From Leptolyngbya ohadii IS1 (GTDB taxonomy: Bacteria > Cyanobacteriota > Cyanobacteriia > Elainellales > Elainellaceae), in contig NZ_NKFP01000006.1 in assembly GCF_002215035.1 (NCBI RefSeq), positions 2,571,080 through 2,635,079 on the forward strand: DNA of 64,000 nt, given 5' to 3'. The notes under the pieces were generated by a model. It was not told the DNA's origin, ran no database searches, and saw nothing but the letters and a program-made list of their open reading frames with translations. This document shows, piece after piece, positions 8,646 through 18,616 of this stretch (within the stretch, counting starts at the first letter, position 1; each line of letters begins with the position of its first letter). A program made the translations under genes and the position numbers.

Positions 8646-10889
8646 ATGCCAGAGATTGTTGATTTAGACGGACGCACCTTTATTCCGGCAGAACAGCTCG
8701 ACATTCCCGAATGGGGCTGTGTGGCAACGAAGCGAATGCAGCCCACGCTGACGCTCAAGGATGATGACCTGTTTCTCATTACCGACACACTGGGCAATAT
8801 TTCCGGCTGTCTGGACGATGAGGCGAGTGCCAGTCTGGGATTTTTCTGCCGCGATACCCGCTTTCTCAGTCGGCTGGAACTCCAGATCGAAGGGCGTGCC
8901 CCCGTGTTTCTCAGCAGTACGGCGCAAAAAGGGTTTGCCCTCTCCGTCCAGTGTGCCAATCCCTACGTGGAAGACAAGCTCCAGGCAGAGACGATCGGTA
9001 TCCAGCGGGAAATTGCCCTCAACGGTGCCCTGTTTGAAGATCTAACTGTCACCAACTACAGCCGCAGCGCTGCGGAACTGGAGCTATCCATCAGCTTCGA
9101 TGCTGACTTTGCCGACCTGTTCCAAATTCGCGGCTTTACCCGTGAGCATCAGGGCAAGCTATTGCGGCGTGTCAAGTCTACCAATGATGAGGATCTGGCG
9201 ACCCTGCAAGCCCTCGCGATGGAAACCGGAGAACTCACCCTCGCCTATCAGGGACTCGATGGGGCAGTGGCAGAATCGCGGATTCAGTTTCTCCACCGCA
9301 AGCCCGATCGCTTTAAGGGCTATACCGCCCTGTGGAATCTCAAACTCCAGCCCCACGAAACTCTGCATTTGGGCTATCGGCTCCAGCCCTGGTTAGGCAA
9401 TCAGCCCGCCTCGGTGGTGAATCCGCCCATGACGCTAAAACAGGCACTCGCCGCCGAATCCGTGGAGGAACAGCACTGGTGCGATGCTGCCACCCGCATT
9501 CGATCGGATAATCGGGCGTTTAATCAGGTGATCGAACGGGCAGAGCAGGATATCTATCTGCTGCGGCAGAGCTTCGGCAAGGGTAAAGTCCTGGCTGCGG
9601 GAATTCCCTGGTTCTCGACGCTGTTTGGGCGGGATTCGATCATTGCCGCCATGCAAACCTTGGTCCTCGATCCAAAAATCGCCTATAACACGCTGCAAAC
9701 CCTCGCCCATTACCAGGGCAAAGTCGATGACGAGTGGCGCGAAGAGGAACCAGGCAAAATTCTGCATGAACTGCGCTTAGGCGAAATGGCACGCTGCGGC
9801 GAAGTCCCCCATACGCCCTACTACGGCACGGTAGACGCGACTCCCCTCTGGCTGATGCTCTACGCCGACTACTACGCCTGGACGCACGATCGCGAAACCC
9901 TGGAACAGCTCTGGGACAATGCCCTGGCTGCAATGGACTGGATCGATCGAAACTGTCGCGAAACTGGCTATCTGGCTTATGCCCGCAAATCCCACCGGGG
10001 GCTGCGAAACCAGGGCTGGAAGGACTCCGAGGACTGCATTGTCGATCGGCGCGGCGAACTGGCAAAAGGATCGATCGCCCTTTCAGAAGTGCAGGGATAC
10101 GTCTACGCCGCAAAGGTAAAACTCAGCGACATCGCCCGGATTAAGGAACGCAATGACTTAGCCGATCGCTGGCTGGCGGACGCCAAAGCACTCAAAGAAC
10201 GATTCAACCGCGACTTCTGGGTGAAGGATCAGGGCTATTGCGCGATCGCCCTCGATGGCAACGGCAGTGCGGTAGACGGCATCTCCTCGAATCCGGGACA
10301 CTGCTTGAACCTGGGAATTTTAGAACTGGACAACGCCCTCAGCGTTGCGGAAAGACTGGGTGCACCGGATATGTTTAACGGTTGGGGCATTCGCACCCTC
10401 AGCAGCCTCTCGCCTGCCTATAACCCAATGGGCTATCACATCGGCTCCGTCTGGCCCCACGACAACGGCTTGATCGCCCTCGGACTGCGATCGCTCGGCT
10501 TGGTGGATCAGGCACTCGAAGTCGCCCAGGGCATTATTGACATGACGTTGCAGCAGCCCTACCAGCGTCCGCCGGAACTCTTCTGCGGCTACGAACGCAC
10601 GCCGGACAATAGCCCGATCCGCTATCCGGTTGCCTGTTCGCCCCAGGCATGGGCTTCGGGAGCCATCTTCCAATTCCTGCAAATTATGGTCAACCTTGTG
10701 CCCGACGCACCGGGGAACACCCTGCGAATCGTTGATCCTGCCCTGCCCGAATCCGTCCACAATCTTTCGGTGCATAATCTCCGTATCGGACAAACTGTGC
10801 TAGATCTTGATTTTGAGCGCTCGGACGGAACCACTGCCTGCCGGGTGACGCGGAAGCGGGGCAATCTCCGGGTAGTGATTGAGGCATAG
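8646..10889 (+). CDS. Amylo-alpha-1,6-glucosidase / glycogen-debranching-type enzyme
   Basis: Start taken at ATG 8646 (MPEIVDLDG..); an in-frame ATG at 8604 would add 14 residues. About 747 residues. The N-terminal ~280 residues are the beta-sandwich typical of the debranching-enzyme N-terminal domain (DDLFLITDTLGNI, FFCRDTRFLS). The C-terminal ~450 residues are the (alpha/alpha)6 glucosidase domain; landmarks are GIPWFSTLFGRDSI, GEVPHTPYYGTVDATPL and GYHIGSVWPHDNGLIA. It is expected to act in the cytosol on alpha-glucan branches or related oligosaccharides. It stands 60 bases before a fucosyltransferase-like gene on the same strand. Confidence 0.85.
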   Translation: MPEIVDLDGRTFIPAEQLDIPEWGCVATKRMQPTLTLKDDDLFLITDTLGNISGCLDDEASASLGFFCRDTRFLSRLELQIEGRAPVFLSSTAQKGFALSVQCANPYVEDKLQAETIGIQREIALNGALFEDLTVTNYSRSAAELELSISFDADFADLFQIRGFTREHQGKLLRRVKSTNDEDLATLQALAMETGELTLAYQGLDGAVAESRIQFLHRKPDRFKGYTALWNLKLQPHETLHLGYRLQPWLGNQPASVVNPPMTLKQALAAESVEEQHWCDAATRIRSDNRAFNQVIERAEQDIYLLRQSFGKGKVLAAGIPWFSTLFGRDSIIAAMQTLVLDPKIAYNTLQTLAHYQGKVDDEWREEEPGKILHELRLGEMARCGEVPHTPYYGTVDATPLWLMLYADYYAWTHDRETLEQLWDNALAAMDWIDRNCRETGYLAYARKSHRGLRNQGWKDSEDCIVDRRGELAKGSIALSEVQGYVYAAKVKLSDIARIKERNDLADRWLADAKALKERFNRDFWVKDQGYCAIALDGNGSAVDGISSNPGHCLNLGILELDNALSVAERLGAPDMFNGWGIRTLSSLSPAYNPMGYHIGSVWPHDNGLIALGLRSLGLVDQALEVAQGIIDMTLQQPYQRPPELFCGYERTPDNSPIRYPVACSPQAWASGAIFQFLQIMVNLVPDAPGNTLRIVDPALPESVHNLSVHNLRIGQTVLDLDFERSDGTTACRVTRKRGNLRVVIEA

Positions 10890-10953
10890 GTTCAGGGTTC
10901 GAGTTGGAATCATTCGATTCACGAGTCATTCGATTCAGAGGAGAGGGGCAACA

Positions 10954-11841
10954 GTGATTTCGTTCTCGAAGTTAGGTAACTACGGCAGATTGGGAAACCA
11001 GCTCTTTCAATATGCTTTTCTGCGGGTGACAGCCCGACGGCTCGGAACGCAGTTCTATTGCCCGAAATGGGACGGTGACGAGATTTTTAAGCTGCACGAC
11101 GAGGACGAACGATCGGACGCGCCCCGTGGGATTATTCACCATTTCAATCCCCATCCTGCGGGGGGCTTTGTGCCCGAAGCGCTGACAATCGCTGACCACA
11201 CGGAAATTGAGGGCTACTTTCAGTCGGAACAATACTATCCCGACAAGCCGCTTGTGCGGCAGTGGTACAGCTTCCGCGAGGAGATTGTATCGAAGGTCGA
11301 ACAGCTCTATGGGGAAGTGTTGCAAGAGGACTGCGTTAGCTTTTCGCTTCGCTTAGACAGCGACTACGGCAGCACGCGAGAATACTTTCCGCTGTACCCG
11401 CTTTCCTACTATCAAAATTCCCTGAAAGTGATTAAGCCCCAGGGTGTGATTCTCGTTTTTGCCGATCGCCCTGACCTTGCAAGAGATTTTCTGCGTCCGC
11501 TGGCAGATCAGCGATTCGTGTTTGTCGATAATCTGAATCCGGCGGAGCAGCTTTATCTGATGACCCGCTGCCGCGCCAATGTGATTACGAATTCGACCTT
11601 TGCCTGGTGGGGGGCATGGCTCAACTCCCATCCGCAGAAAGTTGTCGTGGTGCCGTCTGCCTGGTGCCGTCCGGGGGTGCCAAATCCGATCGAGGGAATT
11701 TTGTGCGACGACTGGGTAAAAATTCCGGGCACGCATCCCGTACTGGATCACTTCCAGGTTTGGCGGCTCACCCATCCGGTTTCAACGGTGAATCGGGTGA
11801 TAACCCGCGTTGCCCAGAAATTAGACAAGCGGGCATCGTAA
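10954..11841 (+). CDS. Glycosyltransferase family 11 (alpha-1,2-fucosyltransferase-like)
   Basis: GTG at 10954 follows AGAGGAGAGGGG; an upstream in-frame ATG at 10879 would overlap the debranching gene and lacks support. The 295-residue protein shows the GT11 N-terminal signature GRLGNQLFQYAF (residues ~9-20) and the C-terminal donor-binding signature NSTFAWWGAWLN. GT11 enzymes transfer fucose from GDP-fucose in alpha-1,2 linkage; here the acceptor is unknown but is probably a surface glycan. There is no membrane segment. It may be co-transcribed with the debranching enzyme. Confidence 0.85.
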   Translation: MISFSKLGNYGRLGNQLFQYAFLRVTARRLGTQFYCPKWDGDEIFKLHDEDERSDAPRGIIHHFNPHPAGGFVPEALTIADHTEIEGYFQSEQYYPDKPLVRQWYSFREEIVSKVEQLYGEVLQEDCVSFSLRLDSDYGSTREYFPLYPLSYYQNSLKVIKPQGVILVFADRPDLARDFLRPLADQRFVFVDNLNPAEQLYLMTRCRANVITNSTFAWWGAWLNSHPQKVVVVPSAWCRPGVPNPIEGILCDDWVKIPGTHPVLDHFQVWRLTHPVSTVNRVITRVAQKLDKRAS

Positions 11842-11871
11842 CTGGCGTTACAAACGCTTTTACAGCCGCCT

Positions 11872-12492
11872 TTACAAATTAAAATTCTGCTCGAAGTCCG
11901 ATCGACTTGTCGGCTGATTCACCAGGAGTCCTTCGCCGCCCAGCACGTCCAGCGGTTTGCCTTCCACGGAGAGCCAGACTTTTGCGTTGGGGTCGATCGC
12001 CGTTGCGGTGTAAATCACCTGTCCGAGTCTGCCCTGCATAGAGGCACTGCCGCCGCCGGAGGTAAATTCCTGGGAGAGGTTGACGTGAACGCCATCCGGT
12101 TTAACTTCTAGACCCAGCAGGCGCGTTCCCTGGGGCACGGTGGAAGTGAGGGTTGCATCGGGGGAGCCTTTCAGCATCGTTTCAAAGGCAGCTTTGAGCG
12201 TGGTATCAGGCTGTCCTGCCGGAACGCTGACCGGGGCGGGCGCGAGTTCAATTTTGTCGCTGTTGGTTTTCAGCCAGTAGACCTGAACCGTTTGCTCCTG
12301 AGCGGGACTGGTTTGCGGAGAGGGAGAAACTGCCGTCGAGACAGGGGCATTGGCTTGGGGTGCCGATTGACGATTCCACCAGGCAACCCCACCGCCGATC
12401 GCCAGCCCGATCGCTGTAAAGCCCGCAATAATGCCGATTGGTAGCCGACGCGATGCGGTAGATTCTGGGGTTGAAGCGTGATTGTCTCGCAT
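11872..12492 (-). CDS. Membrane-anchored GerMN-domain protein
   Basis: 206 residues. One membrane segment near residues 18-38 (LPIGIIAGFTAIGLAIGGGVAW), then a Pro/Ser/Gln-rich linker, then a GerMN domain from ~70 (VYWLKT..LKAAFETMLKG..VPQGTRLLGLEVKPDGVHVNLSQEF). GerMN domains occur in spore-germination GerM and in LpqB-like proteins; in cyanobacteria they are periplasmic proteins of unknown role. The ATG is followed by MRDNHAST and precedes the anchor by about 18 residues. It is convergent with the fucosyltransferase. Confidence 0.85.
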   Translation of the reverse strand: MRDNHASTPESTASRRLPIGIIAGFTAIGLAIGGGVAWWNRQSAPQANAPVSTAVSPSPQTSPAQEQTVQVYWLKTNSDKIELAPAPVSVPAGQPDTTLKAAFETMLKGSPDATLTSTVPQGTRLLGLEVKPDGVHVNLSQEFTSGGGSASMQGRLGQVIYTATAIDPNAKVWLSVEGKPLDVLGGEGLLVNQPTSRSDFEQNFNL

Positions 12493-12782
12493 GGGAGGCT
12501 TCCTCCTGAAGTTCGTTACTGTTCTAACGTCGCTCTAACATCACTATGTCTAACAGGACTTGTGTCTAATAGGGTAGCGGCAAAACCAGAAAACCCGATT
12601 GAGCGTTGCAATCCTTTAGAATTACGGGTTGGCTGAAGAGATATTCAGGTGTGCTCGATCGCCCGAAGATTTAACTACAAGAGTGATCGTCCCTTTTCCG
12701 CAAAGCTTGCTTGAATTTCCAGCGAGATGCAGAAAGCCAACAAAAAAGCCCACGCGGTCAGGCTTGAGTTGTATCAAATACT

Positions 12783-12980
12783 TTCCTCTCCTTGTTCCAA
12801 TGCTTTGCGTTACGATCGCCCCTTTGCCTTGCGTTTTTCCTGTTTTCTCCTCGTTCCAATGCTCCGGTTGGAGTGTTCTTTGCGAAGGCTCTGCCTTTAG
12901 ATTAGATGAGCGGCAGAGCCGCCTCCGGGCAGTATCCAGGCTGAGCCTGGACACCAGATGGGATGGACGAGATGGAGGAG
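12783..12980. repeat. Interspersed repeat with nested palindromes
   Basis: The ~505-bp gap between the GerMN gene and the cation ATPase holds two copies of a CTCCTyGTTCCAATGCT motif (near 12786 and 12848) followed by inverted repeats GCGGCAGAGCCGC and CAGGCTGAGCCTGG. No coding signal is convincing here. The pattern (GTTCCAATGCTCCGG...AGGCTCTGCCT...) resembles interspersed repeats I know from filamentous cyanobacteria. Confidence 0.55.
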
Positions 12981-12998
12981 TTTTCAGAACGATCGAAT

Positions 12999-15845
12999 CT
13001 ACTGCGATCGCACCTTCTCTTCCCGATTTTTGAAGTACAGCCGGAAGAACAGTTTTTCTAATTCCACCCAGACAAACATCAGCGAACTGAAGCCAATACA
13101 AACCAGTAGCTCAAACGGGGTGAGGTAGTGGGTGCCAAAGAAGTCGCGCAGGGGCGGCACATAGATCAGCAAAAGCTGAAGCGCACTGGTTAACCCCACC
13201 GCCAGCAGCAGGAAGGGATTGGTAAACGGATTTAGCTCGATCGTCAAACGGGAATTCGATCGAATTGCGAGAGCGTGACCCATTTGCGCCAGACAGAGGG
13301 TGGTAAAGACCATCGTTTTCCAGCGTTGAGGATCGCCGTTGCCCTGGCTGTAGTTGTATGCCCAGACCATGAGCGAGATCGCGATAATCGCCAGCACAAT
13401 CCCAATTCGCACCATGTACATCCCCAAGCCTCGCGCAAAGATGCTTTCCTTTGGGTCGTGGGGAGGACGGCGCATCACGTTTGGTTCCGCAGGTTCCACG
13501 GCGAGGGCAAGGGCAGGCAAACCGTCGGTGACGAGGTTCATCCAGAGGATCTGCAAAGGAGTCAGGGGAACGCCACCGGATACGAGCAGGGGGGAAGCGG
13601 CGATCGTCAGTACCTCGCCAATGTTCGATCCGAGAATGTATTTGATAAAGCGGCGAATATTCGTGTAAACCACCCGTCCTTCTTCCACGGCAGAGACGAT
13701 CGTGGCAAAGTTGTCGTCCAGCAGCACCATATCGCTGGCTTCTTTGCTGACATCCGTTCCGGTGATGCCCATTGCAATCCCGATATCTGCCTGCTTCAGA
13801 GCCGGAGCATCGTTCACCCCGTCTCCCGTCATTGCCGCGATTTTGCCGCGATTCTGGAGTGCCTGCACGATTCGCAGCTTGTGTTCTGGCGCAACACGGG
13901 CATAGATGCCGACGCGATCGACTGCCTGTTCTAACTCTGCCTTATCCATGCGCTCCAGTTCTCGCCCGGTCAGGACTTCATCCCCCGGATAGGCAATGCC
14001 CAGATCTTCGGCAATGGCTCTAGCAGTAAGCTGATGGTCGCCCGTAATCATGACAGGACGAATGCCTGCCGTCCGACAGCGAGCCACCGCATCCCGTACT
14101 TCGGGTCGGGGGGCATCCAGCATATCGACTAAGCCCAGCCAGATCATGCCCTGTTCGGCTTTGTCCTCGTCGTCGGGGGGCATTTGGGTGAGGGGTTTGG
14201 CGGCAAATCCCAGGACTCGTAAGCCGCGTCCGGCAAGCTGATTGTTTTGCTCCAGAATTTGCTGACGCTGAGCCTCAGTGAGGTCTTCAACGCGATCGTC
14301 AATCATCACCTGGTAGCATCGCTCCAGCACCAGTTCCGGCGATCCTTTGCAGAACATCACCATCGGCGCATCCTGGGACAGCAGGGCAGGAAACTGACGG
14401 TGCATTTCTCCCGTCGCATCCTTGACCACCACGCTCATCCGCTTCCGTTCCGAGGAGAAAGGATACTCGTTCACGCGGGGCAACTGATTATTCAGGGGTT
14501 CCTTCAGCAGGTTTGCCTTCCCGCCCACCACCAGCAGCGCTCCTTCCGTCGGGTCGCCAATAATTGCCCAGTCGCCCTTTTCCTTTTGCAGAGCAGCATC
14601 GTTACACAGCACGCAAGCCAGCAGCAGGGCTTGAAGGTCAGCGCGATCGGGAGCCGTCACCGGACTTGTTTCACCGGGATGGAAGAACTGCCCTTCGGGA
14701 ATGTAGCCTTCCCCTGTGACCTCCAGCGAACTGGCAAGGGGATGGACGGACTGAACCACCATTTTGTTTTGGGTCAGGGTGCCCGTTTTGTCGGAGCAGA
14801 TGGTAGTTACGGAGCCAAGGGTTTCTACAGCGGGCAGTTTGCGGATCAGGGCATGACGACGCACCATTCGCTGAGTCCCCAGAGCCAGGGTTACGGTAAT
14901 CACCGCAGGCAGACCTTCCGGCACCACCGCCACCGCCATACTGAGGGACACTTCCAGAAATTCGCGCAGTTGACCAAAGCCCCTCGCCAGAACACCGCCA
15001 ACCACGACGATCGCCACCAGTGCCAGCGCCCCTGACACCAGCACCTTACTCAACTGATCCATCCGCTGCTGAAGGGGAGTCGGCTCAGATTCAACGCCCT
15101 GAAGCAACGTTGCAATTTTGCCCAGTTCCGTTCGCATCCCCGTCGCCGTAACCAGGACATTCCCCCGTCCGTTGACGACTTCGGTTCCCTGGAACACCAT
15201 ATTCAGCCGATCGCCCAGAGACGCATCCTGAGGTAGTTCTGCACTTGCCTGCTTGACGACTGCGTGTGCTTCTCCCGTGAGTGCCGCTTCTCTAACTTGC
15301 AGGTTTGCTGCCTCCAACAGCCGACCATCCGCCGAAATTTGCACCCCTGCCTCAACCAGCATGACATCGCCAGGAACGAGATCCTTCGCATCGATTTCGC
15401 TGATTCTGCCGTCGCGCAGCACCCGCACACGGGGAGAAGCCAGATTCTTGAGGGCTGCCAGGGCTTTTTCGGCGCGGCTTTCCTGCACATAGCCCAGAAT
15501 GCCGTTGAGGATGACGATCGACAGAATTGCAATGGTGTCTTTAAAGGGAATTCCGTCACTGGGTGCATTGCCCGATCGCAGATCGATCACCTCCAGCACG
15601 CCGGAAATGATTGCCACAGCGATCAGCATGATCAGCATGATGTTCTTGAACTGATCCAGCAGGATCTCCCAGGAACTACGCCCCCCCGTTTCCTCTAGCT
15701 CATTAAGACCGTACTGCTGCTGCCGCTGCACAGCTTCCTCGGAAGATAATCCCGTCTGGCGATCGCTTCCCAATAGCTCAACTGATTTATCGGTTTGCAG
15801 GGTGTACCAGAGCGGCGTTTGAGAAGGCGAAACTTCGGTAGTCAT
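12999..15845 (-). CDS. P2-type cation-transporting ATPase (Ca2+/Na+ pump family)
   Basis: About 948 residues with every P-type landmark: PEGLP in the M4 cation site, the phosphorylated Asp in [13 protein letters not shown] (residue ~352), the KGSPE nucleotide-binding motif, and [21 protein letters not shown] at the hinge. Ten helices are expected (M1-M2 at ~65-125, M3-M4 at ~260-330, M5-M10 after 700). The N-terminal cation-transporter ATPase domain ([17 protein letters not shown]) and the C-terminal domain place it with the SERCA/PacL/PMR1-like P2 group; ion specificity is not settled by sequence. ATG 15845 is preferred; GTG 15854 is in frame just upstream. Confidence 0.93.
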   Translation of the reverse strand: MTTEVSPSQTPLWYTLQTDKSVELLGSDRQTGLSSEEAVQRQQQYGLNELEETGGRSSWEILLDQFKNIMLIMLIAVAIISGVLEVIDLRSGNAPSDGIPFKDTIAILSIVILNGILGYVQESRAEKALAALKNLASPRVRVLRDGRISEIDAKDLVPGDVMLVEAGVQISADGRLLEAANLQVREAALTGEAHAVVKQASAELPQDASLGDRLNMVFQGTEVVNGRGNVLVTATGMRTELGKIATLLQGVESEPTPLQQRMDQLSKVLVSGALALVAIVVVGGVLARGFGQLREFLEVSLSMAVAVVPEGLPAVITVTLALGTQRMVRRHALIRKLPAVETLGSVTTICSDKTGTLTQNKMVVQSVHPLASSLEVTGEGYIPEGQFFHPGETSPVTAPDRADLQALLLACVLCNDAALQKEKGDWAIIGDPTEGALLVVGGKANLLKEPLNNQLPRVNEYPFSSERKRMSVVVKDATGEMHRQFPALLSQDAPMVMFCKGSPELVLERCYQVMIDDRVEDLTEAQRQQILEQNNQLAGRGLRVLGFAAKPLTQMPPDDEDKAEQGMIWLGLVDMLDAPRPEVRDAVARCRTAGIRPVMITGDHQLTARAIAEDLGIAYPGDEVLTGRELERMDKAELEQAVDRVGIYARVAPEHKLRIVQALQNRGKIAAMTGDGVNDAPALKQADIGIAMGITGTDVSKEASDMVLLDDNFATIVSAVEEGRVVYTNIRRFIKYILGSNIGEVLTIAASPLLVSGGVPLTPLQILWMNLVTDGLPALALAVEPAEPNVMRRPPHDPKESIFARGLGMYMVRIGIVLAIIAISLMVWAYNYSQGNGDPQRWKTMVFTTLCLAQMGHALAIRSNSRLTIELNPFTNPFLLLAVGLTSALQLLLIYVPPLRDFFGTHYLTPFELLVCIGFSSLMFVWVELEKLFFRLYFKNREEKVRSQ

Positions 15846-15949
15846 GTGGCTCACAGGAAAATTGGGGTCTGTAATTTAGCAAACGAGGCAAATTGGTCAA
15901 GCAAATTAAAAGCTTCAGAGGAAATACTCAAATCTGTCCTTGCTTTAGA

Positions 15950-16060
15950 TTTAGATCTATCCTACTGAGGCGATCCGCCCTTGGTGGTCGTGCGAAGCGG
16001 TCGAGCAGGGGTTCCGCCTTAAAGGGCTGTGGCTATCGAATAGCTGGAATTCACTGCTCA
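15950..16060. repeat. Dispersed intergenic repeat fragment
   Basis: Within the 450-bp gap upstream of gdh, the stretch around CGATCCGCCCTTGGTGG..GCGAAGCGGTCGAGCAGG..CCTTAAAGGGCTG looks like a short dispersed palindromic repeat (AAGGGC/GCCCTT arms). No gene is visible. Nothing else stands out between this and the NtcA-like site. Confidence 0.3.
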
Positions 16061-16171
16061 AGATAGATATTAAAGAAATGTGAAAGGAAAAGGGCAACTG
16101 CCCAAAGGTGCAAATCTCAGGAGAGTTGATTTGGATGGGTCGGCTGACTCTTCTATGAACAAATAATAATT

Positions 16172-16206
16172 TGTAGCTTTTGCTACAGTTTTTCGGGGAA
16201 TATAGA
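16172..16206 (+). promoter_or_regulatory. NtcA-type box and -10 element upstream of gdh
   Basis: TGTAGCTTTTGCTACA (16172-16187) is a perfect palindrome and an exact match to the NtcA consensus GTA-N8-TAC with the preferred flanking T and A. A TATAGA hexamer starts at 16201, placing the box at about -40, the geometry of class II NtcA-activated promoters. The glutamate dehydrogenase start codon lies ~90 bases downstream. NtcA responds to 2-oxoglutarate, so nitrogen control of the enzyme is inferred. Confidence 0.8.
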
Positions 16207-16293
16207 GATAGCAGGCTTGGCGAATCGCTTCAGTCGTCCCCTGCTCAACCACTCAGCCCATTAGTTCAGTATTGCTGTACGAGGAGGCATCGA

Positions 16294-17661
16294 ATGTCTA
16301 GCTCTCATCCCGGCACGATCGCAACACCCGTGTCCGGTTCTTCTGTAGCCGGTCATCCATCCGGTTCTCTTTTATCTGACGCCAATACTCGCCTGGAGAA
16401 GGCTCTCCGCTATGTGACGATCGGCGAAGATGCGTTTGAACGGCTTAAATCCCCCAAAGCCAGCCTTACAGTTTCCATTCCGGTGCGGATGGATGATGGT
16501 TCGCTAAAGGTCTTTCAGGGGTATCGCGTCCGCTACGACGACAGCCGGGGACCGACTAAGGGCGGTATTCGCTTCCATCCCAACGTCACCCTGGACGAAG
16601 TAGAATCCCTGGCTTTCTGGATGACGTTTAAATGCGCTGCGCTGAATCTGCCGTTTGGCGGGGCAAAGGGAGGCGTGACGGTAAATCCCAAAGTCCTCTC
16701 CAAGTTTGAACTGGAGCGACTGAGCCGGGGATATATCGACGCGATCGCCGACTTCATTGGACCCGATGTGGACATTCCCGCCCCGGACGTTTACACCAAT
16801 GCCATGATCATGGGCTGGATGATGGATCAGTACAGTACGATCCGCCGTCAGATTACCCCCGGCGTTGTAACTGGAAAACCCGTGACGATGGGAGGCAGTC
16901 TGGGACGGGAAACCGCGACGGCAATGGGGGCATTCTTTACGATCGAAACCCTGATGCCCAAACTCAACGAAGCCAGAGGAGAAGCCGATCGTCCCCGCAG
17001 CAAAGCCACCGTGGCGATCCAGGGATTTGGCAATGCCGGATCGGTGCTGGCAGAGTTGCTTTATCGGGCAGGCTATCGAATTGTTGCCGTGAGCGATTCC
17101 CAGGGCGGCGTGTATGCGGAACAGGGGCTTGATATTCCCAGCGTCCGCAAAATCAAAGAGTCGGTTCGGGGCATCCAGGCGGTTTACTGCGAAGGCTCAG
17201 TGTGCAGCCAGGTTGACCATGAGGTGCTCACGAATGAGCAGTTGCTCGAACTCGATGTGGACATTCTGATCCCCGCCGCTCTGGAAAATCAAATTACCGC
17301 CGAAAATGCCGATCGCATCCAAGCCAAATACATCTTCGAGGTGGCAAACGGACCCATTACCTCCGCCGCAGACGACATTCTGGAGCGCAAAGGGATTCAG
17401 GTCTTCCCGGATATTCTGGTGAACGCAGGCGGCGTCACGGTGAGCTACTTCGAGTGGGTGCAGAACCGCAGCGGACTCTACTGGAGCCTGGAGGAAGTCA
17501 ACGATCGCCTCAAAGTCAAAATGACCGAAGAAACAGAGCGCATCTGGCAAACCGCAGCGGAACTCTCCTGTTCTATGCGGACGGCGGCTTATGTTCATGC
17601 CCTCGATCGGCTGGGGCAAGCTCTGCGGGCAAGGGGAACGCATGAGGACTATCGGAGTTAG
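16294..17661 (+). CDS. gdhA: Glu/Leu/Phe/Val dehydrogenase family: glutamate dehydrogenase
   Basis: ATG 16294 lies six bases after GAGGAGG; upstream in-frame codons have no such site. 455 residues. The substrate domain has KGGIRFHP and the catalytic-Lys region (FKCAALNLPFGGAKGG), then PAPDVYTNAMIMGWMMDQY. The NAD(P)-binding Rossmann motif is VAIQGFGNAGS at ~residue 245. The enzyme interconverts glutamate with 2-oxoglutarate plus ammonium. The first ~35 residues are an extra Ser/Thr/Gly-rich tail. The NtcA-type box upstream suggests nitrogen control. Leucine or phenylalanine dehydrogenase is a less likely reading given the length and motifs. Confidence 0.9.
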   Translation: MSSSHPGTIATPVSGSSVAGHPSGSLLSDANTRLEKALRYVTIGEDAFERLKSPKASLTVSIPVRMDDGSLKVFQGYRVRYDDSRGPTKGGIRFHPNVTLDEVESLAFWMTFKCAALNLPFGGAKGGVTVNPKVLSKFELERLSRGYIDAIADFIGPDVDIPAPDVYTNAMIMGWMMDQYSTIRRQITPGVVTGKPVTMGGSLGRETATAMGAFFTIETLMPKLNEARGEADRPRSKATVAIQGFGNAGSVLAELLYRAGYRIVAVSDSQGGVYAEQGLDIPSVRKIKESVRGIQAVYCEGSVCSQVDHEVLTNEQLLELDVDILIPAALENQITAENADRIQAKYIFEVANGPITSAADDILERKGIQVFPDILVNAGGVTVSYFEWVQNRSGLYWSLEEVNDRLKVKMTEETERIWQTAAELSCSMRTAAYVHALDRLGQALRARGTHEDYRS

Positions 17662-17735
17662 GGAGTAGGGAGTAGAGAAGAGCAGGGGATCGGGGGAGCA
17701 GGGGAATGGGAATTTGATCGAGCGCGAATTCTTCT
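17662..17735. repeat. Low-complexity purine-rich repeat
   Basis: GGGAGTAGGGAGTAGAG..AGCAGGGG..GGGGGAGCAGGGGAATGG directly follows the gdh stop codon. It is the same class as the sequence inserted in the MASE1 kinase and probably marks a spread-by-copy intergenic element. Confidence 0.6.
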
Positions 17736-17918
17736 AGATTCTTCTAGAAAAAAGAGTGACGATCGCCCGACTCCCCCTTATACTTTTGGAACGGTCAAAT
17801 CAACTGATTGGTAGATGGCAGCGAACCCCTGTATCTAGCGTTGGAATTGCTGGAATGGTGGTACTGTCCATCAGTAATAGGTATAACTTCTATAGGCTGG
17901 TTCTGAAGGTGAAAGGCT

Positions 17919-18554
17919 ATGACGGCTGCGCTTAAATCGGGGGCTGCTCAGCGGAAATCGTCCCGCTCTGCAAAGACATCCCGGCGGAAAAATTCTCCCC
18001 TGCGGCTTCCCCCCGGAGGCACGGTATCAGCATCTAAAGGAACCGCCCAGGGTGAAACTCAGCCGAACAGCGCTAAAGTCGTTCCCCTGCGCCAGACGAT
18101 CGCTAAAGACTCAACGCTAAAAGACCGGAAGCAGAACGAGTTCCAACGGCGGAATTCGTCTCAATCGACCGTGCGGACTCTGCCCCAACCGGAACCCCTT
18201 CCCCTCTGGCTGCGCGGACTGTTTGCGCTTCAGCAGGGATCAAGTGTGATTATGCTGCTGCTGGTGATGGGGGGCATGGGCGTCTATGGATGGACGGTCT
18301 ACACGCAGCAACGGTGGGGCGATGCCTTTCAGCGGCTCGAAAACCTGCAAAAGCGGGAGCGCCAGTACCTCACGACGAATGAAGTCCTGAAAAACCAGAT
18401 GGCAAAGCAGGCGGAAGCCCCCGATACGGGACTGGTTCCTCCCGATCCCAACAGCACGATTTTCCTGAGTCCGGCTCCCCTGCGTCCTGCCGCAACGCCC
18501 GAAGTTCAGCCTTCCCCCGATACGCCCATCCCTGCCCGTCCCCTGGGCTATTAA
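17919..18554 (+). CDS. FtsL-like small division/wall membrane protein
   Basis: 211 residues. The N-terminal ~100 residues are basic and Ser/Pro-rich (cytoplasmic), one membrane helix lies at ~108-128 (SSVIMLLLVMGGMGVYGWTV), followed by a short coiled-coil (FQRLENLQKRERQYLTTNEVLKNQM) and a Pro-rich tail. This topology, and its place 60 bases upstream of an FtsI-type transpeptidase, matches FtsL, which links FtsI and FtsQ/B at the septum. Sequence similarity to FtsL is weak by nature, so the name rests on topology and context. A GGTGAAAGG precedes the ATG. Confidence 0.6.
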   Translation: MTAALKSGAAQRKSSRSAKTSRRKNSPLRLPPGGTVSASKGTAQGETQPNSAKVVPLRQTIAKDSTLKDRKQNEFQRRNSSQSTVRTLPQPEPLPLWLRGLFALQQGSSVIMLLLVMGGMGVYGWTVYTQQRWGDAFQRLENLQKRERQYLTTNEVLKNQMAKQAEAPDTGLVPPDPNSTIFLSPAPLRPAATPEVQPSPDTPIPARPLGY

Positions 18555-18616
18555 TTGCGCTACTAACGGCGCGATCGCTTGGTTCCCTGGCATCACTCCC
18601 TGTTTTGAGGCTGTCG

